Below, one piece after another: positions 34,964 to 43,932 of a DNA stretch of 64,000 bases. The translations under genes and the position numbers were made by a program. Position 1 is the stretch's first letter, and the number at the start of each line of letters is the position of its first letter. Origin of the DNA: Jeotgalibacillus sp. S-D1 (GTDB lineage Bacteria; Bacillota; Bacilli; Bacillales; Jeotgalibacillaceae); the NCBI RefSeq assembly GCF_004358665.1, contig NZ_SMZR01000002.1:310001-374000 (forward strand), given 5' to 3'. The notes beneath the pieces were generated by a model. That model ran no database searches. It was not told the origin of the DNA and was given only the letters and a program-made list of their open reading frames with translations.

Positions 34964-36076
34964 TCACTTTTCATCCGCAGTCTTACTTTTCTTCTTGTAT
35001 TTGAATGAAGCAATCACCAGAAGGAAAAGCGGCATGATGACTTGGAAGGGGAGATGGATGTAAAGCGGCACAATGTTTACCCCTTCTGATATATGCTCTG
35101 AATAATTGCTCGCAATAACGATGGATAACAGTAAAATAACCATTCCAATCGGATAGGCAAGTCGCGAAGGCTTTTTTATTGAAAACACACTTGCTGCCCC
35201 AGTCACAGCTGCATAAGCGAACACGCTGATCTTAAAGAACATGCCAATCACCAATAAAACCAAAAAATAAATGTCAAGCCGTTCCAAGAACCCCGTTAAT
35301 TCAATGGATTGTATGACAGTAAGAAGAGGATAGTGTGATCGTGCAGTTAAATTAATGCCAATAACACTAATGTTGATCGCCATAAATAAGCTTAAAAATA
35401 TCCCGCTTAACGCGATGGATCCTATACCGACTTTTTTGATTTTTTCAGGCTGCTTTAGATAAGGAAAGATCATTAAAAATACAATTACTTCTCCAAATGG
35501 AAAGTATACCGTTTCTTTTAAAGCCACTTTGATCACTGGCAAGACGCCTTCTTCCAGAACAGGCTTTAGATTGGAGACTTGAATCAAGCCGGATACAACA
35601 ATTAGAATAATGAAGGTTACAGCAAGCAGAAACTCTAACACAACCAGCAGCTCGCCTGTTCTTGCTATAACCTCAACTCCTTTATAAACCGTGTAAATGA
35701 CCACAAGAATGAATATGCCGTTCACTACGAATAAGGGGGTAAAGGGATACGCAAACGTCAGCAGAGCTACGCCCAGATCCCGCAGCACCCTTGCGGCGAG
35801 ATAAACAAAATAAAGCACATACAAAAAAGCTACGAACCTGCCTAAAAAATTACCAAGGATATCCTTCAAAAATTCCGTCAGCGGCTTGCCTTCATTGTAT
35901 CGATATAGTCCATCATAGATGTACATCAAGATAAAAGCAGCTGTCATCCCCATGAGAATGGCCAACCAGGCATCCTGCTTTGCCTCCATGCCGATCGGTA
36001 CCAGCAAAGCGCTGCCCAGCTGAAACAAGACCATAAGGACAAAAAGCTGATAGCTGCTGATCTTTGCCTTTTCCAT
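34964..36076 (-). CDS. Germinant receptor B subunit (APC-type permease)
   Basis: A 370-residue spore germination permease with about ten membrane helices, starting with the family-typical ISSYQLFVLMVLFQLGSALL. GerB subunits sit in the spore inner membrane and form the germinant-binding pocket. It is the third gene of the unit A-C-B-D. The ribosome binding site is modest (AAGGGTG). Confidence 0.88.
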   Translation of the reverse strand: MEKAKISSYQLFVLMVLFQLGSALLVPIGMEAKQDAWLAILMGMTAAFILMYIYDGLYRYNEGKPLTEFLKDILGNFLGRFVAFLYVLYFVYLAARVLRDLGVALLTFAYPFTPLFVVNGIFILVVIYTVYKGVEVIARTGELLVVLEFLLAVTFIILIVVSGLIQVSNLKPVLEEGVLPVIKVALKETVYFPFGEVIVFLMIFPYLKQPEKIKKVGIGSIALSGIFLSLFMAINISVIGINLTARSHYPLLTVIQSIELTGFLERLDIYFLVLLVIGMFFKISVFAYAAVTGAASVFSIKKPSRLAYPIGMVILLLSIVIASNYSEHISEGVNIVPLYIHLPFQVIMPLFLLVIASFKYKKKSKTADEK

Positions 36077-36105
36077 GGAGATTCACACCCTTTTCGATAA
36101 CAATT

Positions 36106-37311
36106 TTATTCGAAGTCAGAAAAATACGGTTTATTTCGCAAACCAGTTTGTCGGACAAAAATATCTGTCTTTACATCTACTTTAAGTTCAGGAAAGTGAA
36201 CATCCTGCCAATCAGCTTTGATTTTTTTCCATTCCTCCGGATAGTCCTGATAAACCATTTCCCCAAAACCGAAGATATCACTTTTATTTTCCTGGGCACG
36301 AAGGATTGCATCCTCAATCTCTGTTTTTAATTTTTTTCCTAATTTCTTTTCAATGTTCATCAATATATTTGGATGGCTAAGGTCCAATTGATTCTTAACC
36401 TCACGAATATCGCCTTCAGCACGGATTTCAATCGAAATTTTCGGTTTTCCTGATATCATTTCAATAGTTACACCGGTATTTTGACGGATGACCTCTAAAG
36501 CAACCGCATCTATTTCATTTTCCCAATCAAGCGTCATCACCGTTCTCTGGATTTTATTTAACGCCCATACCGTCCCACTCGCTGCATCATCCTCCAGCCA
36601 GTCAATGAGCTTTCCTTCTTTAAAAACACCAATACCCTTCGCCTGCAGGTTTGCATCCAGTGTCGTGCTTTGAATACTTTGTATTCTTTCTCCACTTTTT
36701 TCGTCCCCTTTTAATGTAAAGGCGCTAATTACCGGTTCTTTTCCTGGGGATCTGAGGGCATTCATTATGGCATGAATATCAACCGTAACAGTTTCCCCCT
36801 GCATGGTTTCAGCAGATTTTAACGTTTTAATAATCCCTTCTGATGGCAGTTTTTCAATCGCTGTCAACACTTTAACAACATTGGCTGCTTCCGTATCACG
36901 AGCAAGCACAACCCTTGTGGTAATTCGAAAATTTGGAGAACGATCAAGGGAATCAAAAATTGTATTAATGCCTTCATTTTTTGCTAATTCTTCACTGATG
37001 ACCAAAAGCTTTACATGCTCATAAAAAAGCTGTCTTGGCATTTTTGCAGCTGCATTCCTGGACATTTGAATTAGGCTTTCACCTGTAGCAGAAAAGACCC
37101 TGATTGGCGCATTTTCTCCACCGCCTCCCTGCTCTCCGGAAGCAATATTACCTGCATTAATTACTTGAAATGTGCCTACATATTTTCCTTCTTCGTTTTT
37201 ATCAATCGCCAGCGCTGAAACCACCGCAATATCCGTTAGTTCTCTTTTATTCCAACAGCCAGACAACAGGATTGTTCCAATTACAATTAAGAAAAAAATG
37301 GTACGATTCAT
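36106..37311 (-). CDS. Germinant receptor C subunit (Ger(x)C lipoprotein)
   Basis: A 401-residue lipoprotein. The signal peptide ends in the lipobox LSGC (about residues 16-19), followed by the family motif WNKRELTDIAVVSALAIDK. It anchors on the outer face of the spore inner membrane and completes the receptor with A and B. It overlaps the A-subunit gene by 4 bases. Confidence 0.9.
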   Translation of the reverse strand: MNRTIFFLIVIGTILLSGCWNKRELTDIAVVSALAIDKNEEGKYVGTFQVINAGNIASGEQGGGGENAPIRVFSATGESLIQMSRNAAAKMPRQLFYEHVKLLVISEELAKNEGINTIFDSLDRSPNFRITTRVVLARDTEAANVVKVLTAIEKLPSEGIIKTLKSAETMQGETVTVDIHAIMNALRSPGKEPVISAFTLKGDEKSGERIQSIQSTTLDANLQAKGIGVFKEGKLIDWLEDDAASGTVWALNKIQRTVMTLDWENEIDAVALEVIRQNTGVTIEMISGKPKISIEIRAEGDIREVKNQLDLSHPNILMNIEKKLGKKLKTEIEDAILRAQENKSDIFGFGEMVYQDYPEEWKKIKADWQDVHFPELKVDVKTDIFVRQTGLRNKPYFSDFE

Positions 37312-38951
37312 TTTGATCCCCTTTTTCCCCTTTTTTGATAAAAAGCATTCACCATTCCAGTGTCTTTGGCCGCTTGTGGTTTTTGATGTTCTCCTTCGCG
37401 TATTTTGTTATCAGCTGTTGTTAATTTTGGTCTTGCTTTACGTCCCGATAAAGGTCTTCGAACAACGGTATCCCCCACTTCTGAAGGAATAAGCGGAGCA
37501 AGAGGAGACATATAAGGCACCCCAAATGAACGCAAACTGCATAGGTGAACAAGCACCAGTATAAAAACCATGATAATGCCATATGTGCCGAATGTTGCGG
37601 CGCTGATCATGAACACAAAGCGGAGGAGTCTGGCTGATATGGCCATAGAATAGGAAGGAGTTGCAAAACTGGCAATAGCGGTAATAGATACAATAATGAC
37701 CATAGCTGGTGACACGATACCGGCCTGTACAGCCGCCTGACCGATTACGAGGGCACCAACAATTGAGATCGTTGAACCAATGGCTTTAGGCATTCGGAGC
37801 CCTGCTTCCCGCAATATTTCAAACATTACTTCCATAATGAGCGCTTCGACAATAGCCGGAAAAGGAACAGACTCCCGCTGTGCTGCGATCATAATGAGCA
37901 GCTGCGTCGGGATCATAGATTGATCAAATGTTGTGACAGCAACGTAGAGTGCAGGTCCAATTAAAGAAATAATAAAAACAAAAATACGCAAAAAACGCGT
38001 GGCACTCGCAATAAAAAAACGATTATAGTAATCTTCAGGTGATTGAAAAAATTGGATAAATAACGCTGGGCCAAGCAGAACAAATGGCGTTCCGTCCACA
38101 AAAATGGCTATACTTCCTTCAAGCAGGGTCCCTGCCACCACATCTGGCCTTTCTGTATTATGAAGTGTCGGGAAAGGGGTCATCGTTCCATCTTCAATCA
38201 ATTGCTCAATATAGCCCGACTCCAGTACACTGTCGATATTGATTTTTTTTAAACGGCTGCGTATCTCCCCTACGATCTTTTTTTCGGCAATGCCGTTTAT
38301 GTACATAATTGACACGTCTGTGTTCGTTACAGAACCAATTTTCATCGATTCTACCCAAAGGTCCGGGTTGTTAATAATGCGGCGTACCATCGCAATATTA
38401 GTTGTAATCGATTCGGTAAATCCCTCTTTTGGTCCACGTACAACAGTATTAGTTGTGGACTCCTGAATGGATCTTGTTTCTCCCCCTTGTGTGCTGGCAA
38501 TTAAGGCCACATTTGAACCTTCCACAAAAATGACTGTATCGCCTGACAGTAAGGATAAATATAAAGAATCCCATTTTTCCTCCGTCGTTATGCCGCCCAT
38601 GGATACCACTTCTTCTGAAATAATTCCGATTGCCTCCTGCGGCATAATCTCGCTGCTAAATCTGGGACTATTCATTATGGACTCAATAATAAAATCGGTA
38701 ACAGTTATCTCATCAACTAACCCTTGTACATACACAATTACTGATTTCATACCTGAATTTTTGCCAATATCCACTTTTCTAAATTTAATATCCGGGCTAT
38801 GGCCGGTTCTTTTCTTAATGCTTTCAATATTCATTGATAAAGATGAACTGATGCATTCTACTGATTCATGATTTGATTGATCTACAGAAGAGATCCCTGA
38901 ATTCACATCATTTTTTGTTCTCCTTTTTTTTATCGATGGTCTTTTTTTCAT
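37308..38951 (-). CDS. Germinant receptor A subunit (GerA/SpoVAF family)
   Basis: A 547-residue protein with a basic, Ser-rich N-terminal tail of about 40 residues, a soluble domain (to about 290) with VYVQGLVDEITV and VIFVEGSNVALIASTQGGETRSI, then five membrane segments including the strongly conserved AAQRESVPFPAIVEALIME. GerA subunits form the nutrient-gated channel of the receptor. It is the first gene of the operon A-C-B-D, which differs from the A-B-C order of B. subtilis gerA. The nutrient sensed is unknown. Confidence 0.92.
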   Translation of the reverse strand: MKKRPSIKKRRTKNDVNSGISSVDQSNHESVECISSSLSMNIESIKKRTGHSPDIKFRKVDIGKNSGMKSVIVYVQGLVDEITVTDFIIESIMNSPRFSSEIMPQEAIGIISEEVVSMGGITTEEKWDSLYLSLLSGDTVIFVEGSNVALIASTQGGETRSIQESTTNTVVRGPKEGFTESITTNIAMVRRIINNPDLWVESMKIGSVTNTDVSIMYINGIAEKKIVGEIRSRLKKINIDSVLESGYIEQLIEDGTMTPFPTLHNTERPDVVAGTLLEGSIAIFVDGTPFVLLGPALFIQFFQSPEDYYNRFFIASATRFLRIFVFIISLIGPALYVAVTTFDQSMIPTQLLIMIAAQRESVPFPAIVEALIMEVMFEILREAGLRMPKAIGSTISIVGALVIGQAAVQAGIVSPAMVIIVSITAIASFATPSYSMAISARLLRFVFMISAATFGTYGIIMVFILVLVHLCSLRSFGVPYMSPLAPLIPSEVGDTVVRRPLSGRKARPKLTTADNKIREGEHQKPQAAKDTGMVNAFYQKRGKRGSK

Positions 38952-39202
38952 GTCTCATTAATCTCCAGCATCCTATTTCTTATTACTACTTCATTAGTTT
39001 CGAGTGAATTTAAATAAATGAGCAAATGAACAGAGGTTAACATTTGCTGGAATCCGAACCTCTCATTCCTCATTACCCTTCACACCCTTCCGCTATCTTT
39101 TTATCTAGTTAGGGTTCTCCATACAGATTTGAATTATGTATTTAAATGAAAACCGTTATTATGACCAAAATATGAAAGAATTATTTTCTGCGAATGTAAG
39201 CC
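38952..39202. other. Upstream region of the ger operon
   Basis: Contains the ribosome binding site GAGATTAATGAG of the A-subunit gene. A forespore (sigma-G) promoter is expected, but I found no convincing -35/-10 pair. No gene seen. Confidence 0.4.
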
Positions 39203-39242
39203 AACAAAAAAAGACCTGCAGAGAACGATCTCTCCACAGGAC
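39203..39242 (-). terminator. Terminator of the PTS/phosphatase operon
   Basis: On the minus strand CCTGT..AGAGA pairs with TCTCT..GCAGG, followed by TCTTTTTTT. It lies 18 bases past the phosphatase stop. Confidence 0.75.
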
Positions 39243-39260
39243 TTATCAATTGCCATTCTT

Positions 39261-40049
39261 TTATGCGTTCAATTCCACTTCCACCCCAAAATGGTCTGAA
39301 ACCACGGGTCTGTTCTCTCCATTAAAAATCACGCGGGAAGAAGAAGCCTCAACAGGCTGGTTCGTTAAAATAAAATCAATGCGAAGCTGGCTGTCGTTTT
39401 CTTCCCAGCCCGCAATTTTGCCTGGAACCGTTTTGCCGCTGTCTTTTTCTTCAGCAAGTGTGTACGTATCGTGCAATCCCTGCTGCAGCAGGTAGTCGTA
39501 GCCTTCATCACGAATGCCGGCATCATTATTAAAATCACCCATATAAATGGACAGGCGGCTTGGATCCATTTTTTCAATCAGACGGTCCACCTGGTCTTTA
39601 TAAGGCTCATCCATATCGCTCCACCATCCAAGATGGCAGGAATACAAATCGATTTCTCTTCCATCCAGCTCCACTGTCGCCCGGACAATTGATCTGGTTT
39701 TCCATTGATCCGGATCATGGGAAGCTGTAATAAAAAAGCGGTCTGTTTTCACAATCGGCATCCTGGATAGGATCGCCAGTCCCTCTTCATTGCTGCCATA
39801 GCTATAGTGGCTGAATGTCCAAGCCATATCGTACTCACTGCATCCCTGCGCCTTCAGCTTCTTCATTAATACCTTGCCAAAGTGATCGTCTGGTGCCGAG
39901 TCGTCATGTTTGGACGTTTTTTTAATGCTCACTTCCTGGAGTGCAATGACGTCATACTCTTTTTCTACAATTGTTTTAGCCAGAAGATCAAGCTTCTCCA
40001 ACTGGTTTTCCTCGTGCCATGAGTGACAGTTAAGTGTTAGTAATCGCAT
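39261..40049 (-). CDS. Endonuclease/exonuclease/phosphatase-family protein, probable maltose 6'-phosphate phosphatase (MapP-like)
   Basis: A 262-residue protein with the EEP-fold catalytic motifs: LTLNCHSW (N7), VIALQEV (E39), SRLSIYMGDFNND (Asp/Asn pair near 170) and the terminal VSDHFGVEVEL (His near 254). It starts 4 bases after the stop of a maltose/glucose-type PTS gene. In Enterococcus faecalis an EEP-family phosphatase, MapP, is paired with the maltose PTS MalT and dephosphorylates maltose 6'-phosphate. Family and context match that pair, so the same role is the best inference. AGGAGCTTGATC precedes the ATG. Confidence 0.72.
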   Translation of the reverse strand: MRLLTLNCHSWHEENQLEKLDLLAKTIVEKEYDVIALQEVSIKKTSKHDDSAPDDHFGKVLMKKLKAQGCSEYDMAWTFSHYSYGSNEEGLAILSRMPIVKTDRFFITASHDPDQWKTRSIVRATVELDGREIDLYSCHLGWWSDMDEPYKDQVDRLIEKMDPSRLSIYMGDFNNDAGIRDEGYDYLLQQGLHDTYTLAEEKDSGKTVPGKIAGWEENDSQLRIDFILTNQPVEASSSRVIFNGENRPVVSDHFGVEVELNA

Positions 40050-40053
40050 ATGA

Positions 40054-41709
40054 TCAAGCTCCTAATCGATCTTGAATATCGGATTTTAATACGTCAGCCT
40101 TTGGTCCATAAATTGCCTGAACCCCTTTGCCCCGCATAATTAATCCGAGTGCTCCTTTTTCCTTCCACTGTTTTTCTGTTCCGACAGCTTCCGGGTCTTT
40201 TACTGTAACGCGAAGACGTGTCATGCAGGCATCCACCTCTTCTATATTCTCTTCCCCGCCAAGCAGCCCGATAATCGAAACGGCAAGAGATCCGTCATCT
40301 GCAATACCGGCTTTTGACTTTGAGGGTGCAGATGATACGTCTGTCGTTTCTTCAATATAGTTCCCTGCGCGTCCTGGTGTCGGGAAATTAAAGCGTTTAA
40401 TCAAGAAATAAGCAGCGCCGAAGTTGACCGCAAACATCAGCACGCAAACAAGCAACAGATTAACTAAATCGCCAACAAGACCCGCGTTTACAATGAGCGG
40501 CGTTCTTGTTAAAAACTCGATAAAACCAAACGCATGAATACGAAGGTCAATCAGATCAACCAAAGCAAATGAAACCCCTGTCAGAACTGCATAGACAATA
40601 TAAAGAAGCGGTGCAGCAAACATAAACATAAATTCGATCGGCTCTGTTACACCGGTTAAAAATACCGCAAGACCAGCGGATAAAAACATTGATTTGTATT
40701 TCGTGCGTTTTTCTTTATCAACATTTAAATACATCGCAAGTGCCAGACCAATTAAGGCAGCGGAAGAAGCAATAAATTGACCTACTTTAAAACGTGCAGG
40801 CACAACATCTTCAGACAGCTGCTGATAACCGGCTGTATTTCCCTGCTGAAGCATATTGTACAGATCAGTTACCCATGCCAGCCATAAAGGATCCTGGCCT
40901 GAAACGGTGCTCCCTGCATTCGACCCTGTCAAAATCGTGTAGGTTCCGCCAAGCTCTGTATAGTTGATTGGAACCGTCAGCATATGATGAAGACCAAATG
41001 GCAAAAGCAAACGCTCCAATGTACCGAAAATGAACGGTGCTGCAATCGGCGCTGTGTTGCGCGAGCTTGCAATCCACTGTCCAAAGTCATTTAACAGCCC
41101 TTGAATAAACGGCCAGATAACAGACAATAAAATACCAACCACAACAGAACCGGCAATGACAACAAACGGAACGAACCGCTTTCCATTAAAAAATTCAAGT
41201 GCCTGAGGCAGTTTATTAAAGTTATAAAAACGATTATAAAGATTAGCTCCAAGAAAACCTGAGATGATTCCGACGAAAACACCCATGTTGAGCGCTGGTG
41301 CGCCTAATACAGAAATAAAATAATCTCCTACTGCCAATTGAGAACCAAATAAAGGTGTAAACATAGAGGCAGGATCCAGAAGCATGTCACTGTTAACCCC
41401 AAAGATCGAACCTGTAATCCGGTTAATCAGTACAAAGGCGATTAATGCAGCGAACGCACCGCCAGCACGATCCTTTGCCCACGATCCCCCGATGGCTACC
41501 GCGAAAAGTACATGCAAATTGGTGATAATCCCCCATCCGATGTCCTCCATTACCCGCGCAACCGTTTGCATTAATACGATGTCTCCAGTCATCATCGCAA
41601 GCAGCTTGCCTAAAGATATCATTATACCTGCAGCCGGCATAACCGCTACGACTACAAGCAGCGCCTTGCCGAATTTTTGCCAAAAATCAAACGACCCAAA
41701 AAGTTTCAT
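40054..41709 (-). CDS. PTS maltose/glucose-type EIICB transporter
   Basis: A ~551-residue protein. The first ~440 residues are an EIIC of the glucose superfamily (HVLFAVAIGGSWAKDRAGGAF near residue 68; PFGLHHMLTVPINY near 258; FLTGVTEPIEFMFMF near 365). After a Ser/Pro-rich linker, the last ~75 residues are an EIIB domain with the phosphorylated Cys in EEVDACMTRLRV. No IIA is present, so a general Crr-type IIA must serve it. I start at the ATG at 41709, 6 bases after GGAGG, rather than 41715. The pairing with a MapP-like phosphatase favours maltose. Two cre-like sites lie upstream. Confidence 0.85.
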   Translation of the reverse strand: MKLFGSFDFWQKFGKALLVVVAVMPAAGIMISLGKLLAMMTGDIVLMQTVARVMEDIGWGIITNLHVLFAVAIGGSWAKDRAGGAFAALIAFVLINRITGSIFGVNSDMLLDPASMFTPLFGSQLAVGDYFISVLGAPALNMGVFVGIISGFLGANLYNRFYNFNKLPQALEFFNGKRFVPFVVIAGSVVVGILLSVIWPFIQGLLNDFGQWIASSRNTAPIAAPFIFGTLERLLLPFGLHHMLTVPINYTELGGTYTILTGSNAGSTVSGQDPLWLAWVTDLYNMLQQGNTAGYQQLSEDVVPARFKVGQFIASSAALIGLALAMYLNVDKEKRTKYKSMFLSAGLAVFLTGVTEPIEFMFMFAAPLLYIVYAVLTGVSFALVDLIDLRIHAFGFIEFLTRTPLIVNAGLVGDLVNLLLVCVLMFAVNFGAAYFLIKRFNFPTPGRAGNYIEETTDVSSAPSKSKAGIADDGSLAVSIIGLLGGEENIEEVDACMTRLRVTVKDPEAVGTEKQWKEKGALGLIMRGKGVQAIYGPKADVLKSDIQDRLGA

Positions 41710-41761
41710 GTCCATCCTCCATTAAATATGTAATATTGATATGTTAAATACTCATTGTATG

Positions 41762-41775
41762 TGCAACCGCTTGCA
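41762..41775 (-). promoter_or_regulatory. cre box (CcpA site) upstream of the PTS gene
   Basis: TGCAACCGCTTGCA fits the cre consensus TGNAANCGNNNNCA fully and lies 53 bases before the PTS start, so carbon catabolite repression is expected. Confidence 0.75.
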
Positions 41776-41806
41776 TTTAATTATTGTATAGACAAGTTTA
41801 AAAGAT

Positions 41807-41820
41807 TGCAAGCGTTTTTA
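41807..41820 (-). promoter_or_regulatory. Second cre-like site upstream of the PTS gene
   Basis: TGCAAGCGTTTTTA matches the cre consensus except for the final CA. It lies 45 bases from the first site. Confidence 0.5.
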
Positions 41821-41984
41821 TAAAAAATATTTTTTAAGCATACTGGAAGATGTAGAAATGATTTTCATCCATCCTGCTATTTGGATTAGAAGTATTTCAC
41901 AGCAGCTTTGTTTTAATTTAACAACCACCTTCAGCTGTTAAAAAACCGTTTGATAGTTCCGTCAACAAGCATAAAAACACAGTG

Positions 41985-42016
41985 AAAAACCGCTCTTTAA
42001 ATGAAATCGAGCGGTT
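41985..42016 (-). terminator. Terminator of the haloperoxidase-like gene
   Basis: AACCGCTC (41988-41995) pairs with GAGCGGTT (42009-42016). TTTTT follows on the minus strand. Confidence 0.85.
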
Positions 42017-42040
42017 CTTACGGTGAATAAAAGCAAAAGG

Positions 42041-42958
42041 CTAGTAAAACAATTTCGGCTTGGATGGGCCGGATTTTGTAAAATCAGGAGCAATACGTCT
42101 TTGTGAAAATTCTTTTCCTGATCTCACATTGGAGGTACAATCGGCTGAAAAATCATACGGGATAAATTGATTAAATTCAGCGGAAAAAAAGTCGGCATTT
42201 CTAAACGTTTCCTGCGGTTGATCGATTGCCCCATCCATGACACGCTGGTCTTGCAAATGCTGGACAATGCTGTTCCCGATAGATCTTCCAAGCTTAAGTC
42301 CTTCATCGTTGTCGACCGGAAAGTGAACCCCTGTATAAAGACGACTGATGGCATCTTCTTCTGCGAATCTCTTTAATTTCGATGCTTCTTTAGGGAAGAA
42401 ATAGCTTAACACCACCTCTGCACAGCCTGACATACTGGCATGGCCGGACGGATAAGATGGGAACCTTGGAGTGCACAGCAACGGTTCAAGTGAATGGTCA
42501 TATTGAATCGGTCTTGCTGTATCCCATTTATATTTTAGATCCCACACTACAATCATCGTATCATTGATCGCCATTTGAACAGCGGCAAGGATTCTTGCAG
42601 CGTAGACCGGAGATATCCCGTAGGAATCAATTAAACGGTCAATAACCGGAGTCCACTGCTTCGTTGGAACACCTGTACCGTAAAAAATACCGATATTTTC
42701 TTGTTCAGGTGTTAAATTATTTAAAGTGTGCTGAACGGCCTTGAGCTCTTTGCCAAAATCAATACGATCAGGGTGAAGAATGGGCAAGCTCAGCCTTCTT
42801 CCTTCCGGATCTAAGAATTCTCCCCGTTTATTCCGTTTTAAAAACGCCAGCGGCCAATCACCTGCAAGGGGAGTTACCGGATCTTTTGGCGGATTTTTTT
42901 CACCGCCATAGGGTTCCTTAGACCATTTCAGGTATTTTTCCATTTCTTTCATCTCCAT
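42041..42958 (-). CDS. Vanadium-haloperoxidase/PAP2-superfamily protein
   Basis: A 305-residue soluble protein with the three active-site motifs of the superfamily: KWDTARP (K144, R149), PSYPSGHAS (S171-H173) and SRLYTGVHFPVD (R206, H212). These bind vanadate or phosphate. Family members are haloperoxidases or acid phosphatases, and sequence alone does not decide. There is no signal peptide or membrane helix, unlike lipid phosphatases of this fold. An internal ATG at 42943, 8 bases after GGAG, may be the true start. Monocistronic. Confidence 0.78.
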   Translation of the reverse strand: MEMKEMEKYLKWSKEPYGGEKNPPKDPVTPLAGDWPLAFLKRNKRGEFLDPEGRRLSLPILHPDRIDFGKELKAVQHTLNNLTPEQENIGIFYGTGVPTKQWTPVIDRLIDSYGISPVYAARILAAVQMAINDTMIVVWDLKYKWDTARPIQYDHSLEPLLCTPRFPSYPSGHASMSGCAEVVLSYFFPKEASKLKRFAEEDAISRLYTGVHFPVDNDEGLKLGRSIGNSIVQHLQDQRVMDGAIDQPQETFRNADFFSAEFNQFIPYDFSADCTSNVRSGKEFSQRRIAPDFTKSGPSKPKLFY

Positions 42959-43204
42959 TCCATGTATTAGTTTATGAAGAGGAAGGAGGATAGGATTGTG
43001 TAATTACGTATCAATGAAGAGATAAGTTAATACGCAGTTATTCAGAGCCGGTGCTTTTTCAATGAAATACACGTTCTTTTTCTAGCAATTTACTAGGTAT
43101 TCTATTTATTTAACTAGAATTCCCATTCTCTGTTTTATAAGCTGCATAGAATAATGAGAGTGATCTTGTTTCAGGCACTCAATGAAAAAATGGGGGGTGA
43201 AAAA

Positions 43205-43660
43205 ATGTTTAAATTTTTTACAAAGCCTTCTGCTTTTCGGGCTGTTTCAAATGAAGACCAGCAGGTGGAAGCAAATGAGGAAACAAAGGTTTTCTTCTAC
43301 GATAAAGAGTATGACTTGAATCATGAATATCGGCCGGTTCGTTCTGTTTATAGTCCCAAAAAGGATGGAATCTATCTGATTACCGGAACGATCTCATTTG
43401 AACCGGAAAGCTTTGATCAGAATTACAGGGCACGGGTTGGCATTAATATTAATGAAACTCCGTATGAAGCTGGAGATAATGATTTTTGGGGAACTGGAGT
43501 TGAAATTGCCAACGCTGTACAAGTAGCGGCCATATTAAAGCTGGCAGCTGGGGACGAGGTGGAAATTTTAATGCAAAGCTCTGTACCAGGCACGATTAAA
43601 GCGAATTTGCCAAGCAACAATACAACAAATTTCTCTGCAGCAAGACTGATAGAATTATAG
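43205..43660 (+). CDS. TNF/C1q-like jelly-roll protein (BclA C-terminal-domain-like)
   Basis: A ~151-residue protein. After a basic N terminus (KFFTKPSAFRAV), residues about 30-150 form a beta-rich domain: VRSVYSPKKDGIYLITGTIS, an Asn-rich turn, VAAILKLAAGDEVEI and a terminal FSAARLIEL. This pattern is typical of the trimeric TNF-like domain at the tip of exosporium collagen-like proteins such as BclA. The collagen-like stalk is absent. The ATG at 43205 follows GGGGGGTG by 5 bases; the upstream in-frame ATG at 43154 has none. A spore-surface or secreted trimer is plausible but not shown. Confidence 0.6.
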   Translation: MFKFFTKPSAFRAVSNEDQQVEANEETKVFFYDKEYDLNHEYRPVRSVYSPKKDGIYLITGTISFEPESFDQNYRARVGININETPYEAGDNDFWGTGVEIANAVQVAAILKLAAGDEVEILMQSSVPGTIKANLPSNNTTNFSAARLIEL

Positions 43661-43681
43661 TTAAAAACTGATAGCGACAGT

Positions 43682-43719
43682 AAAAGAAAAAGGTTGTAAA
43701 TGACCCTTTTTCTTTTTTT
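43682..43719 (+). terminator. Terminator of the TNF-like gene
   Basis: AAAAGAAAAAGG (43682-43693) pairs with CCTTTTTCTTTT (43705-43716), followed by T residues. It lies 21 bases past the stop. Confidence 0.8.
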
Positions 43720-43874
43720 ATGCAGTTTTGAGTTAGTAGAATTACTACTCTATCCCCTTGTATAAATCACTTCATAAAGCGGGTCCAAATAGTTTCTCAT
43801 AACCATTTGCGGTAATGATATAGATAAGTGTTTATACGCTTTAATCTTGAAGCTAAAAAGTTTAAAACTGCATT

Positions 43875-43917
43875 AAAAAAGCTGATGATCAGTTAGGGCA
43901 TAACCGATCATCAGCTT
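43875..43917 (-). terminator. Terminator of the mannosyl/glucosylglycerate-type operon
   Basis: AAGCTGATGATC (43879-43890) pairs with GATCATCAGCTT (43906-43917), with an inner GTTA/TAAC. A T tract follows on the minus strand. Confidence 0.88.
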
Positions 43918-43932
43918 CATTCTATTTATCTT

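Noticed and set aside
39136-39495. 119-codon plus-strand frame
   Set aside because: It crosses the terminator at 39203-39242 and is antisense to the phosphatase gene, which has clear catalytic motifs.
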